A DNA stretch of 64,000 bases. Source: Nageia nagi. Lineage: Eukaryota > Pinophyta. Where the stretch lies: assembly GCA_050084985.1 (NCBI GenBank), contig JBITNC010000001.1, forward strand, positions 45,012,001 through 45,076,000. Reading direction: 5' to 3'. The stretch's first letter is position 1; each line of letters begins with the position of its first letter. Both the position numbers and the translations under genes were made by a program. The notes below the pieces were generated by a model. It did no database searches, was not told the DNA's origin, and saw only the letters and a program-made list of their open reading frames with translations. This document shows, piece by piece, positions 22,254-34,619 of the stretch.

Positions 22254-23400
22254 ATGTCAAAATCCCTAGGGTGTTTGGAAGGACTATATTCCCTTTCATA
22301 TATTTTAGAAATGGAATTGATCGAGTTTCTTTCCATGGTCAATAGCTTTGATGATAGAACCAAATCTAATTTGAAGAAGATGCTTTATGAAAATGAAGAT
22401 AGATGTGATGGATCCAATATTAGAGTAAATAATTGATTTGTTAGATCTAATCCTCCTATTTCTAGGGATTCCAATATGCTATGTGATGAAATTCACAACA
22501 CTAGGGCACCCAACCTTCAAGTGAAACCAATTTTTGACTCATATTCAGGAGAAGGAGATCTTATGGCTCATATCAAGGATTTTGACATGAATTTCAAATT
22601 GAAGCTTGGATTAAATGATAATCTAATGGTCATATATTTTCCAACTACTTTAAAGGGTGATGCTCTCAATTGGTATTTTTCCTTTCCCTCCAACTTAATT
22701 AAGTCTTATGAACAACTCATGTTTGAATTTCATAGGCATTTCAAATATAGATCTCCTAGGGAAGTTAGTAGTTCTTATTTAATGAATAATAAGTAAATAT
22801 AAAATGAAAGATTAGTGAAGTTTGCTTAAAGATTAAAAAAATTGGAGTATGATTAAGGATCCTTTATTAGAAGCACATATAAAAGCCATATTTGTTCATA
22901 ATATTCATCTTGAATTGAGGTTTATACTATGGATTATGTGGATTTTTCTTTTTTTTAACATTTTTCATAAGTTGTATCAAGAATAGGAGTGTATGGTGGA
23001 AATGGGAAAGGTAAAGTATGATAATCCATCAAAAATTAGAAAAAGCCATATCAAAGGAAGGAAGATAAACATGTATGAGCAACTGAAGAAGATCATAAAC
23101 CAAGGAATGATGCTCCAAGAAGTAATAAGAAAAAGGAGATTTAAGACTCCCTTTACTCCTAAGGTCATGTATGAAGATTATTTACAATGAGGTTTGATTG
23201 AGCCACATCTACTACAAGAGTTAGGAGAAAATGATCCAAAGCCAAAATGATACAGTGAAAATATTTATTATATTTATCATCAAGTTAAAGGGCATGGGAC
23301 TAATGTTGTATTGCATTGATAAAGAATCTACAAAAACTCATTAATAATAGTAAAATTAGCTATTATCCAAATGATAATGAGGATTGTTATGAATCTAGTG
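22254..23400 (+). pseudogene. G2 gag (retrotransposon gag domain) relic
   Basis: The core is 22476-22796: a frame with KPIFDSYSGEGDLMAHIKDF, then 'LKGDALNWYFSFPSNLI' and 'SYEQLMFEFHRHF', which follow the retrotransposon gag pattern closely ('f.G..dP..hl..f', 'L.g.A..Wf..L....I.s...L...F'). After frame breaks, 22993-23190 gives the proline-poor spacer (EQLKKIINQGMMLQEV), and near 23265 IYHQVKGHGTN preserves the 'YH.vkGHgT' half of the Tat/Athila zinc-like motif. Stops at 22436, 22796 and 23190 mark decay. No protease or RT follows. Confidence 0.8.
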
Positions 23401-24936
23401 AAGATGGTTTTCAAGTTAGTAACATAAAGCCAATATTCCCCAAGAAATTTTTCAACAATATAATATTTAGAATTTGATTAAGATGAAATTAGTGTGTTCA
23501 AGTTGCTACAAATATATCCTATGTATAGAGAATATTTCTTATAAATTATGAATAATATGAATGTATACTCTCACATTTTCAGTAGATGACTTCTCATAAA
23601 TAATAAAAAAACTCCTTTGCCAATACTGATGTGTCAAATAAGGAAAATGAGAAAAACTAAAAGAACCAATTGAGAAAATAGAGAAGAATAGGTTGCAAAG
23701 ATTGATATAGGATTTGGGGGAGAAATTTTGATGACAAGAGTGTTTGGGATGAATTTAGAAAGTTTGGAAGATTAAACAAGATTGGGGGGAGAAATTTTGA
23801 TGATAAGAGTGTCTGGGATGAATTTAGGAAGTTTAGAAGTATGCACTATTCAGAATAAACTGAAAATTTTGATGATAAGAGTGTCTAGGATGAATTTAGG
23901 AAGTTTAGAAGTATGCACTATTTAGAAGAAACTAAGTGACATCGCTCAAAAGAGGAGAAACCACAATGATGTTGCTTTGTAGTCAAGAAAATATTGAAAT
24001 AAAAGAAGTACACAAGGTCAAATATATGGAGATAAGTGAAAAATGTGAATTGGTATCAACAAAATGAGTTACAATATTTTTTTACTATCCTAAGAAGTTG
24101 TAGTGTAAGAATATGATAAAAAGAAGATGCAAAATAACATAGAAAGGAAAAATTATGCAAAAAAAAAAGGATAATTTTATACAAGTTTTATGATAGGTTT
24201 AGATTGTATGCAAAATGGTAAGCCTATCACTCTTGTATTCAAGGATATTTATGCTCTTCTCTAATTCTTGGGGGCAAAAGGTCATCCAATTCAAAGGTAG
24301 GTTTAGGTATTGTTCTCTAATTTTATCTTTGTAGTTCATTTGATTATCCTTCACTTGGGTACTTGGGGCAATATGTACTTGATGATTCTCTTAGTTTATT
24401 CTCTTCCCTTGGGTACTTGAGAAAATAATTACCATGATGATTCTCTTTTATGATGATCCTTCTAATTTATTCTTCATGTTGATCCTTATGCTTTACTAAT
24501 TTTTTATGATCCTTATAGCTTGATAGTTATGCAATAATTCTATAACATGATAAGTTGAAATTTTTATATTAGATATATATATTCATATCATAATCTAATC
24601 TACCCTTTTTGTATATGTATGCATTTCTATGTTTCTTTCAACTAAGTTTTCAAGAAAATTAAGCATGAACCCAATGATGCTGATGTATTCCAGGTGATGC
24701 CACTACATTTAAAAGATAAAGATCATGCATTTTTCATAAAATTTTTTACCTATCATTATGTGTATATGAAAAAGTTAATTCATTCATTTCTTAAATTCAT
24801 TTTTATAAACTTTTATATTTTCCTTAATCAATAAAAATGTGAAAAAGAGTATTCATTTTTTGCAATTGAGTTTCTTTATCCAACATCACTTTTCTTGTTT
24901 AAATGATTGACATTACTTATTATTATTGTTTAACAT
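23401..24936 (+). other. G2 internal non-coding region
   Basis: No pol domains are visible. It contains the 70-bp tandem repeat listed separately and two copies of CTTGGGTACTTG (about 24353 and 24412). It is interrupted at about 24937 by G3 and resumes near 42955. Confidence 0.55.
23722..23935 (+). repeat. Threefold tandem repeat, about 70-bp unit
   Basis: Three successive units start with GAAATTTTGATGA or a close variant at 23722, 23791 and 23862. Each continues through AAGAGTGT, GGATGAATTTAG and AAGTTT. The first two are preceded by a G-run (GGGGGAGA). Confidence 0.8.
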
Positions 24937-25645
24937 TGATCTATAATCATTGGATGCTTATAAATACTTATATCCTCACTTATAGATTCAAACAAAAAAA
25001 ACATTCACCATTATGAGACCCATAAAATTTTATATATATTTGAAATTGCATAATATAAAACTACAAATTAACAATCTCAATCACACACAATAAGATAAAC
25101 ATAATGATTTACCTTGGTTCATCGAATGTGAGCTAATCTAGCATGGAATAAGAGACTTCTCTTCTCATTGTCTATGGATATTACAAAATTACATGTATAT
25201 AGAGAAATACCATCAAAATAATGGTAATACCATCCCTTACAACACTATTGCAATCTCCTATAGTAAGAAGAACAAATTCAGAACTACAATGTTTTTGGAA
25301 TGACTCTTTTCCTTCCTCCAAACATTTATAATCCTAAATCCCAAATACTCTCTAAACTAAGATTCATGAATCAAGGGAGTAGCACATCTTTAAATAGGCC
25401 TAGAAATATCTTCAAGATGTTGTTTAATGATCCTAAACTACTCAATTTCCTGAACTATCAATACCTCTTCAACTTCCATTATTAATTCATCATAATGCAT
25501 GATGCTAGTAGCCTAAAAATAATACATATCATGTTGTTAGTAGCATAAATTTTATCACCAATCACCTCCAAATTTCAATATTTGATCAATTTCAAGAATA
25601 GATATCTTTGGTATGAGTATTGCTCCTACAAAAATCAACCTATAC
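24937..25645 (-). repeat. 3' LTR of G3
   Basis: Matches 42295-42949, for example CACCATTATGAGACCC and TCTCAATCACACACAA. It is slightly longer because of an internal segment (about 25215-25290) that the other copy lacks or has shortened. A purine tract, GGGGAGG on minus, adjoins it at about 25646-25655. Confidence 0.85.
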
Positions 25646-25649
25646 CTCC

Positions 25650-27170
25650 CCAATGAGAAGGCATTTTGTCCCACAAATAGATAGATGAGGATACAATTTC
25701 CCAACCTTGTACTTGTCCCTCCACTTTGCTTTATTAAGATTCTATCCTTTCAATCCAACCAACCATAACTTTGTCTCACCTCTTCTTGTAGCATGAACCT
25801 TCTTTTGCAATATAGAATCCTCCTTGAGTTCATCCATAGTATTAGGAGCTAATTCATCAAGAGATGGTAAAACTTGATCTTAACCTCCTTCATCTTTAGT
25901 CAACATATATGGATCATGCAATTTTAAATATTCCACATTCATAACCAAATATATGTTCATATATGTTAGTAAATTCAATCTAAAAGCATTCTCACTCACT
26001 TTCTCTATAATCTCAAATGGTCCATACCTTATAGGTTTCAACTTCTTGGCTAGTCCTTACAACCTCTCCTTACTAAGATGCAACCAAACATGGTCTCCTA
26101 CATGAAACTTATAGTAGCTCGATGCTTTTAATGTCTTATCTTATACTTGGCTTGGCTTGTATTAAGTTACTCTTATATTTTCAAATGAATTTGACTATTC
26201 TTGTTAACAAAGGCTTCATCTTGTTTCTCTTCTTTCTCAAGTGAATCTCCTTCATCCTTTTGCTTTCCAAACACATAATCAAAAGTTGAAGGTGGTAAAT
26301 AACCAAAATAAGTCTCAAAAGGACTCTTATTAATGGAAGAATAATTTCCCTATTGTATGAATGTTGGATATATTCAAGATGTTTATCCCAAGACTTAGGA
26401 TGCTTGTCATAATAACCCCTCAAGAGTTGAACCATTATCCTATTCACCACCTCAGTTTATCCATCCATTTGAGAATGAAATCTAGTACTCCTCTTTAACC
26501 TTTTCTCCATCTTTTCCCAAAAACATTTCAAAAATGTGTCCAAAAATCTACTATTTCTATCTAAAATAATAGAAGTAGGCAATCCAAAATGACCTAAAGA
26601 TATGAAAATAATAATTTGGAGCATCTTGTCCTGTTATTATCTTCTTACAAGGAATCAAGAATACATATTGCTAAATCTATCCACAACAACAAATAAATAG
26701 TCATGACCCATTTTGTTCATAAGAATCCTCCCAAAAATCCATGGAAATACACTTCTAAGGATGAGTTGGTACTAGTAGTGGCTAATATAATCCCAATTTC
26801 TTGTTACTTCACTTGTTGGTGCAACACAAAGAAACACCCACTTATGCCTTTGCAAATGGTACAATGTCTTTTCAACCCCTAAATATCATGCAATATTTGA
26901 AGTATATGCTTCTCTAATCAATCTAATCCTTTCACCTACATGTACACATAATGCATTAAAATGATAAAGAAGTCTATTTTGCAAATGAAAATCATACAAG
27001 CCCTCATACTTGAACCTAGATGAAGATAATTTCTTATACACCTCTCCAAAGTTAGGATCCTACACATATGCCTTTGAAAATGACTCATAAAGAAAAGGAA
27101 GAGAATTTAGCACTAAGAGGGAACTCATTGGCCCTATTTACATGTTGTTAACAACCTAAAATCAATGTTG
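25650..27170 (-). pseudogene. G3 integrase with C-terminal chromodomain, relic
   Basis: On minus, a zinc-binding HHCC region (about 27060-26860; 'REAYTSNIA', then 'LGVEKTLYHLQRHKW') leads to the catalytic core: CISMDFWED (first Asp), IILDRNSRF (second Asp) and a 'FHSQMDG' stretch before TEVVNRIMVQLLRGYY (Glu). After it come WLHLSKERL and LKPIRYGPFEIIEKVSENAF, the usual post-core segment, and then LQKKVHATRRGETKLWLVG, which fits a chromodomain and marks a chromovirus. The enzyme would insert the cDNA, with the chromodomain directing it to certain chromatin. Stops in several places make it inactive. Confidence 0.8.
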
Positions 27171-27389
27171 TACGGTATTAGCAATATGGTATTTGTAGTT
27201 ATAGGTGGTTAGAAAGCATGTCATCAACCTTATTATGTGTTTCTTTTTTATATTTGATTACAAGATGAAATTGTTGCAAAAAAACCCATCCATCTATAGT
27301 GTTTAGTTTGTTGCAATTTTGATTGAGTTTGTAAGTATTTTAATGGTTGATGATAAGTATGAATGATTGTTTCTTTCCATATTAAGTAA
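27171..27389 (-). other. G3 pol linker between RNase H and integrase
   Basis: Decayed pol sequence; no separate feature is recognised. Confidence 0.4.
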
Positions 27390-28450
27390 TATTTTTACTT
27401 GTTAATAGCTTGAACCATTGGATACATTTCTTTATCATAAGTATGATAATTCAAAATGGCCCCACTAAATGTTTTGAAATCATAGCAAATTGGTTTACCT
27501 TCTTGTAACAAAATGGCCCCCATGGCATAGTCACTTGTATCAATCTCCACTTTGAATGGATTATGAAAATAAGGAAGTGCAAGCATGGGTGCACTAATAA
27601 TATTTTGCTTCAAGGTATGAAAAGATATTTGTTATTACTTTCCCTATTAGAAAACTTGCCTCCTATTGATTACATCATGTAAAGGTGAAGTAATATTGTA
27701 AAAATCAACAATAAACTTTCTCAAATATTAGAAAATGCCTATGAAACTCCTCACTTAAATTACAATAGTTGGATTTAGCCAATATACTATAGCACTTACT
27801 TTACTAGGACTTATCATAAGTTGTCCATGACCAATAACATGGCCCAAATACACCAAAGACTCTTTACCAAACTCACATTTAGAAATTTTCAACAATATAT
27901 TATCCCTATGCAAAGATTTAAATACTTTTCTAAGATGTACAATATGTTATTCCCAAGTAGAAATATAAATAAGAATATCATCCAAGTATACAACAATAAA
28001 AGAATCAATAAATAGATGAAGCACATTTTTCATCACCCTCATAAATGTGGTTAGTGCATTGTACAAACCAAATGGCATAAGCCACTCAAATAGGCCTTAT
28101 CTTGTCTTGAAATTGGTCTTCCAAATATCCTTCTCCTTAATTTGAACTTGGTGATATCCACTCATCAAGTACAATTTTGTGAAGAATCTTGCCCCTTACA
28201 ATTGATTCAAAATATCATCTATCCAAGGCGAAGGATAATGATTTTTTATGGTGATTTTGTTAAGTTCTCTACGGTAAATTCTCCAAGTTTGATCCTTCTT
28301 GGGAACTAAAATAATATATGACCCACATAGAGCTATACTTTCTCTTATCATACCTTAATCTACTAACTCCTTAATCTTCCTCTTTATCTCTTACTCCAAA
28401 ATTGATTACTAATATAAAGCTATGTTGGGAAATAATGCATTAGGTAACAA
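27390..28450 (-). pseudogene. G3 reverse transcriptase and RNase H relic
   Basis: The best block (27613 to 27395) reads SAPMLALPYFHNPFKVEIDT, then SDYAMGAILLQEGKPICYDF, and an 'LNYHTYDKEMYPMVQA' stretch. This is the Gypsy RT-to-RNase H joint. Upstream on minus, frame-shifted pieces give [17 protein letters not shown]-like and YTWMIFL-like remains of the palm ('T..G.y.f.vmPFGL', 'YLDDILI'). Active-site residues cannot be read in one frame. It lies directly before the integrase, as in Gypsy. Confidence 0.75.
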
Positions 28451-28639
28451 TTAATATCATGTTGTATATCTTCCATAGGAGGCAATCCTCATGGTTCTAC
28501 AAATAAGTTAGCAAAATTATATATCAATTTATGTATTGTTCTTCCTTTTTTCAAGCTATTAACAACCTAGAATTATGTTGCACATTGTTGATAGGGTGAG
28601 ATTCACCTCACTAGAAGCTTCGATTTTCACCAACACAAA
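28451..28639 (-). other. Junction between G3 RT remnants and the unassigned frame
   Basis: A short AT-rich piece in which the expected protease-to-RT linker is not recognisable. It may hold a deletion joint. Confidence 0.3.
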
Positions 28640-29860
28640 CTTTTTAAAAGCTATCACCATGTCTACCTGGAGGGCAAAGTGAATAGCTTTTTTCTTCTTT
28701 ATTTCATAAGTGAATTTGAATCTTGAATTAGGAAAAGGTTTAGTGATACCACAAGGATCATTGAAATCATCATAATTTTCTTATACATAAGGAGACCTAC
28801 TCTCTTCCCTGATAGGGATATTAGAAATAAGAATGGTACCATAGGTAATCTTATCTTTGGTTTTCTTAGCTTGAGACATGGACCTCGCTCTTCTCCTTAA
28901 GGGTTCCTAAAACTCATCTACTTCATTAAATTCTCCATTTGTAGGGTAAGTCTTGTTATCCTCACAAGGTCTTTCTTACACCTTTTGATTCTCCAAATCA
29001 TCCATAATGATATGTTTATTATGAGCATTATCCCTTCTCTACCTTTTGAATTGCATAAGGTCCTCTACATTTTCCTCATCTACTTCATCTAGATTTGGTG
29101 TATGCACATCCTGAGTACTCCCCTCAGCTTTTTGTATGGTTTCTTCTTGTGTCATTTCCTTTTCATCCCTACTAACTTTCTTTTATAGCTTCCTTGAATA
29201 GGTATGCCTATCCCTTGGGTAGGCTTGTCTCTATGCATGGTTTTCCAATTGATGTTGGTAAACCATAAGCATGACTTCCTGGTGCAAGGGAATTGCATTT
29301 GGCTTGGCCCTACACTTCTTAACTAAGAACATCATAGAGAATTGAATAAATTGAGCAAAGTTGATAGGTTCTCATTGGGGTTTGAAGTGGTTCATCAAAA
29401 TGATGTGAGAGTCATAGACTTATGTGTGTCTCTCATCCAAAGTAATATATTTCATGAGAATTTTGCAAATTTTATACCAAGGGTAGGGTAAGCTTTTTCT
29501 ATAAAAACTCATTCTATATTGTTTTAAAAAAATTCATCCACCTTCAAATTTTTGAATCTCATTAACCTTACTAACTTTTGAATTTTATTTTATAACTTTA
29601 CCTCTATTAGGGACGGTACTAGATTCAAGAATAGCTAATTCATTGAAATAAATTTCCTTTCCATGAATACGACACACAACATTATCCTAAGTGTTGACAA
29701 CATAATCTACCAATCATTGATGCCTTAATAAATCTATCTATCCCTCCTCAATTTATGATTTTCCATATATTTGGGTCTTTTTTAGCTTTACTAGAATCGT
29801 TGGGCTCAATAAACACCAATGCCCCTCCCATATCCTCTACTTCAAAGCTAGTCTATTCTA
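28640..29860 (-). pseudogene. Unassigned degenerate ORF next to G3 pol
   Basis: In one minus-strand direction, broken frames give coherent protein-like stretches: EVEDMGGALVFIEPNDSSKA, then KSLPYPWYKICKILMKYIT, LDERHT and IILMNHFKP, then an acidic/basic tail with EVDEENVEDLMQF and RRRARSMSQAKKT. I do not recognise the family. The 'WYK..K.LM.YI.L..R.T' segment with a following 'I.F..F' is loosely like the middle of extra proteins (putative plant transposon type) found in plant Gypsy elements. It could be an extra ORF of G3 or a piece of another element. Several stops are present. Confidence 0.35.
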
Positions 29861-30199
29861 GTAGTTTTTTCATCTAAATGGAGGGTTTATATGATTACTA
29901 GTTTTCTTACTTAACTCATACTTAGTTTTGTAATGAATATACAATATGACATGATATAGTTTCCTTCTCAATTTAAATAACTTGGTCATACTATTGGATA
30001 TTCTTTTTATGAGGTGTACGAGGTACTTGTCTCTCGATCCTTCCCCATCACATCCATATCGTTTACTAATTTGATAATAATTAATCATTAAAAAAGTTTT
30101 TAATGTTACAAGGTACTTCTCTTTCCCTAAAGTACATCCTAATATTTTCAACCAATCTAAGAATTATAATTTTGGTGACCTCCTATGCTTAGATTTCCT

Positions 30200-32745
30200 T
30201 ATTTTCAAAGATATGACTATTCCTTCACTTCCAAATCTGTCACCACATGGCCAAGCATCATAGTCCAACAATTCTTGTACCCCTTGGTTTTTTCCCATGG
30301 TTTCCATTGTTTTATACATTATTTGACATCTTTACATAGAATCCATTGTATCTTCATACTTTTGCATATTATATTCCAAACCTTCTCTATGTACTCACAA
30401 TGTAGGAAAATATGTTCAATATCTTCTTCTTCTTTACATAGCAAGCATCTATTGACCATGGTAAAACCTCTTATTTGAAGATTATTTATGGTTAAAAATC
30501 TCTTTCTTGCCACCAACCATATAAACAAAGCAATTCTAACTATTAATTTGGATTTTTAGATGTTTTCCCATATTCTATTCCCCTTACTTTTTGTAGTAGT
30601 GTTGCTTAATGTTATGACTTCTTCTTTCACCCTGTATTGACCATCAGGTGAATGTTTCCATATAGGTATCCCTTCCTAGTCATTGAGCTTTATGTTAAAC
30701 TTATTAAGATTTTTCTATAACTGTATTAGTTAGTTCATTATTTTGCCTTTTGTTGATCAATGGATCTACCAAGTTTTTGATTCCTTATTAAAGTAATGAT
30801 GAATTGTACTTCCTTGATTCTTCAAGGTCTAGGCAACTCCCTATTTAAATTTCTTTATTCTCAAGAGTGTTTCTTCCTTAACCATGCATCTTTCCACATG
30901 TATATCTCCTTACCATTACCTGGTTCCCATCTTCTTGATTCTTGAATCTTTAAAGTGACATTAACTATACCATTCTAAAAGGGTGATCCATATGGAGGAT
31001 TTTGGACCCTTATGATACTATTTTGGTCCATCATATATTTTTCCTTACATGTGTGGATCCATTCCTTTTTCCCATTATGTACTATCTTCCACACAAATTT
31101 TACCCTTAAGGCTTGACTTACATGCTTCATTTTTCTTATACCCAAGCCTCCCTTCTTCTTTTCCCTGCAAAGAAGATCCCACAAACAAGGGTAATCTTCC
31201 TTTTTTTAAAGCTCCTAACTATAAAAAATAATTGCATATTTTTTCTATCTTGTCATTGATATTTATTGGCATTTTGAAGATCATCACACTATAAATGGGC
31301 AAGATTTGGAGAACTAATTTAATAAGGATTAGTTTACCTACAAAGCTTAGGTATTTTTCCTTCCATCTTGTAAGTTTATTTTGGATTTTTTGCAAAAGTG
31401 CATCCTAGTAACAAGATTTAAGTCTTTCAACAAATAGAGGCATTCCTAAGTACCTAGTTAATAGTTCATCAATCTTGGAACCCCAAATCTTAGAAATGGT
31501 ATTATTACTTGCTTTTGAGTGATTAAAGAACAAGATTTTGGTTTTTTGGATGTTTATCTTTTGGTGTGATGCTTTTTCATAAGAGCTTAAAATTTTCTTG
31601 AAGAAGATTACCATTTTTCTCTCAACATTACTAATAAAAATAATGTCATCCACAAATTGGTGTTGGGTTGTTGCCTTATAATTGGGAGTTGGTATTACCC
31701 CTTTTAAGATCTCCATATCCCTAGATTATTTAATTTTTCTCCCTAACATCTCTTCCATTATGATAAATAAATAAGGGGAGATTGGATCTCCTTGCCTAAG
31801 CCCTCTTTGGGACTTAAAATAGCATGTTGCTTCTCCATTAATAATGATATAGAACATTGGTGAAGATATACATTCTATTATCCACTTTCTCCAAATCCAA
31901 ATTTTTATAAGACTAGATCCAAGAAGGACTAGCTTACTCTATCATAAGCCTTTTCCATATCTAGCTTAATAACCATGGTTGGATGTTTCTTATGGCATAT
32001 TGAATGGAGAAACTCATGCATTTGAATAATTCCATCTATTATCTATCTACTTTGATAAATCCATCTTGCTATGTGGATATAATTTGAGGCATTATTGGTT
32101 TTATTCTTTCTACCATAATTTTGATAATGATTTTATAAACAACATTACACAAGCTTATAATTATATAGTCTTTGAATTCCTTTGCTTCTTGTCTCTTTGG
32201 GATTAGGGTAAGGAAAGTGTTATTCCATTGTTTTAGAAGTTTTCCTTTTTTAAAAGAATTCTTTTACTGCATGCCACACATCCTTCCCCATAGTTTCCCA
32301 ATTCTTTTAAAAAAAACCAGCTTGAAAACCATTTGGTTTGTGAGCTTTATCAGTTTCCATTAGATAGAGTGCCTATTTGACTTCTTCTTTAGTTGTTTGT
32401 TGCTATAGTGCTTCATTTTGTTATTCTATTATAATTTTTGAAATGTTTTTAGTAATTTTCTTCTTAGATATATTATTATTTCTTTGATCCATTGTTAGTA
32501 GACCTTTATAGAATCCCTTGGCTTCTTATTTTATTTCCTTTTCTTTTGAGGTTAGGATTCCATTTGTTATTTTAATCTCATTAATATTATTAAAGCTCCT
32601 TCTTCTTATAGTAGTGATTCTAAAGAACTTCATATTTTTGTACCCTTCCTTCAACCAAATCACTCTAGATTTTTCTCTCCATAGTTGTTACTCCTAAGAG
32701 ACTATGTTATAGAACTATGCTAGAAGTGATTTCTCTTCCTAAAAA
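30200..32745 (-). pseudogene. LINE reverse transcriptase with zf-RVT, relic
   Basis: Minus-strand frames give the order typical of plant LINEs: 'VIWLKEGYKN' and 'KFFRITTIRRRS' (pre-RT), 'GFYKGLLTMD', 'KPNGFQAGFF', MVIKLDMEKAYDRVS (palm), then HQFVDDIIF (31640 region; the family has FADD, so the Asp pair is kept), 'YLGMPL', WDLLCREKKKGGLGIRKM and finally the zf-RVT block FTMVNRCLLCKEEEDIEHIF with CEYIEKVWNI. The RT would copy LINE RNA at a nicked target. Many stops and shifts are present. The continuation after zf-RVT to about 29870 is the likely 3' UTR, with only a short A-run. Confidence 0.85.
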
Positions 32746-32779
32746 TGAAGCAGGTTGACAAAGAAGAGAAGAAAGATCT

Positions 32780-33590
32780 GATTAGATAGGACTCAGCTTA
32801 GGTATATTCTCATCTTAATGTGAGTTTCTTTATCTATAATATGGACCCAGTCAATGGAAGGGGGGTCCCAACAATTCATTATTATTTTCTTAAGCACTTA
32901 AAAAAATTGTTGAATGGAATCCAACTATGCACGCTAGTGGTAGTGCAAAAATTTGATTTTGATAAAAGCATGTTTAGAATAATAATACCAAATGTTGCAT
33001 ATGATAAAATAGGGGAATATAGGAAAAATACCCTCATTGGTAAGTTTATGGGAACATGAACAATACTTGAAAACATCAGAAGATGGATCAAAATAGTCTA
33101 GAGGCTCAAAGGGGAGGTGGAAATGGCAACACTCCCTAAAAAATTCCTAATGTTTAACTTTAACCTGTAATAAGACCTTCACTGGGTCATGGAAAAAGAA
33201 AATTGGTGGTTTGGAAAAAGTGGCATTCACATAAATAATGTATGAAGGATTTAACCCTCAAAAAGAAGCATTCACAAAAATGCCAATGTGGATATCCCTA
33301 TCAATCTACCCACTAATTTTTGGTTTGAAGAAACTATTGTTGGTATTGGTTCAACTATGGGGGAATATATATGCATAGAAAAGAATATGAGATTAGGAAA
33401 AACCTTCCAAACAATGATATTTTGTGCCAATACTATATCTCAAAACCTATGAAGATGAACATTTGTTTGAAAAATAAAAGAAGAGAACATATTCAAGAAA
33501 TATATTTTGATATTCCCCCAACAATTTGTGCTAGATGTAATAGATATGGTCATATAGAAAAACATTACCTGGGGAGACTTAGGTAATAAA
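32780..33590 (+). pseudogene. LINE ORF1 (DUF4283 and CCHC) relic
   Basis: The plus-strand frame from 32820 gives MFRIIIPNVAYDKIGEYRKN, then pieces such as WVMEKENWWFGKSGIHI and PTNFWFEETIVGIGSTMGEY. This is the DUF4283 plan of plant LINE ORF1 ('vL..gpW...g..l', 'p.WvrlP.lP...w'). It ends with PPTICARCNRYGHIEKH, a CCHC knuckle whose last Cys is changed to Tyr. ORF1 is the RNA-binding particle protein. It is broken by stops at 33057 and elsewhere. It reads opposite to the LINE RT to its left. Confidence 0.75.
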
Positions 33591-34619
33591 ATAAACATGA
33601 ACCTAGACTTTTTCAATAAAGCCATAACCCATACTTTAGGCTGAATCATAAAGGAGGAGTTGGGAAACTAGTTGGAAGGCAAATTTTATCATCAGACTAG
33701 GAAAAGGGAAAGAATAAGGAAGGTAACCAGTAAGAAGTAGCAAGAATATCTAGACAATATGAGTATAATGACTTGATGGTTCCAAGAAAAAAATCAACAC
33801 AAATATCCTAGTGAATGATAAAACTTATAAAGGACCAAAAAAGATAGACTCGCTTATAAAATGAAACTCTTTTCAAGTTCAAGATAATATAACAGAAGAT
33901 GAAGATATAACAATATTATAAGTTGAAAATACTTATCATCATAAACATATAAATGATGACAAGGTGGTGGTTCAAGATACAAATGAGATTTCAAGAACAC
34001 ACAATATAAATCATGCAAATAACAAATCAAGAAGGAGAAAAATTAGAGAAAATCTATGAAGAAAACAAAGAAGATATAGAGGAGGATGAAGAGGAAGAAG
34101 AAGAAAACCAAGATCAATCAAAAACTATTGAGAAGATGGGAATGTGGAGGATAAATAAACTAAGAAAAAAATTGAGGAAGAAAGATTGAAAAAGAAAAAA
34201 ACTAATGCCTAGACACTCACTACAAACTACCAAATATATCACTCTTAAAAGAACCACAACAAATATGGCTGATGATGGGAAAAGAGAACCACATTCAGCA
34301 AAAAAGAAAGGGAAGAAGGGAAGGAATAATCAAGAGTAGAGTGCCATCAAAAAAAGATGATGATGAACATAATATGATAGAATATTGGGGATGCAATCTA
34401 CCCATAAAGCAAATGATTGTAAGGGAGTTGAGGAGAGATAAAAAATGAGATATGCTACTCATATGAAAAACCAAGGTCAAGCAACACAAGATACAGGAAA
34501 TAGCAAAAATAAAATTGGAGGGATACCAAATATGAGGCTATATATACTATGGAAAAAGCAAGTGGATTATGGATTATGTGGGATCCTACTAAATTTGATG
34601 CTAAAAGAATCCATTGCTC
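33591..34619 (+). other. LINE ORF1 tail / spacer, charged low-complexity
   Basis: Rich in GAA/AAG codons (an E/K-rich stretch near 34060-34200) with frequent stops. This fits the charged C-terminal tail of ORF1 and the ORF1-endonuclease spacer; no domain can be named. Confidence 0.4.

Noticed and set aside
30185-30478. 97-codon plus-strand frame over the LINE zf-RVT
   Set aside because: Antisense to a clear zf-RVT domain; composition shadow.
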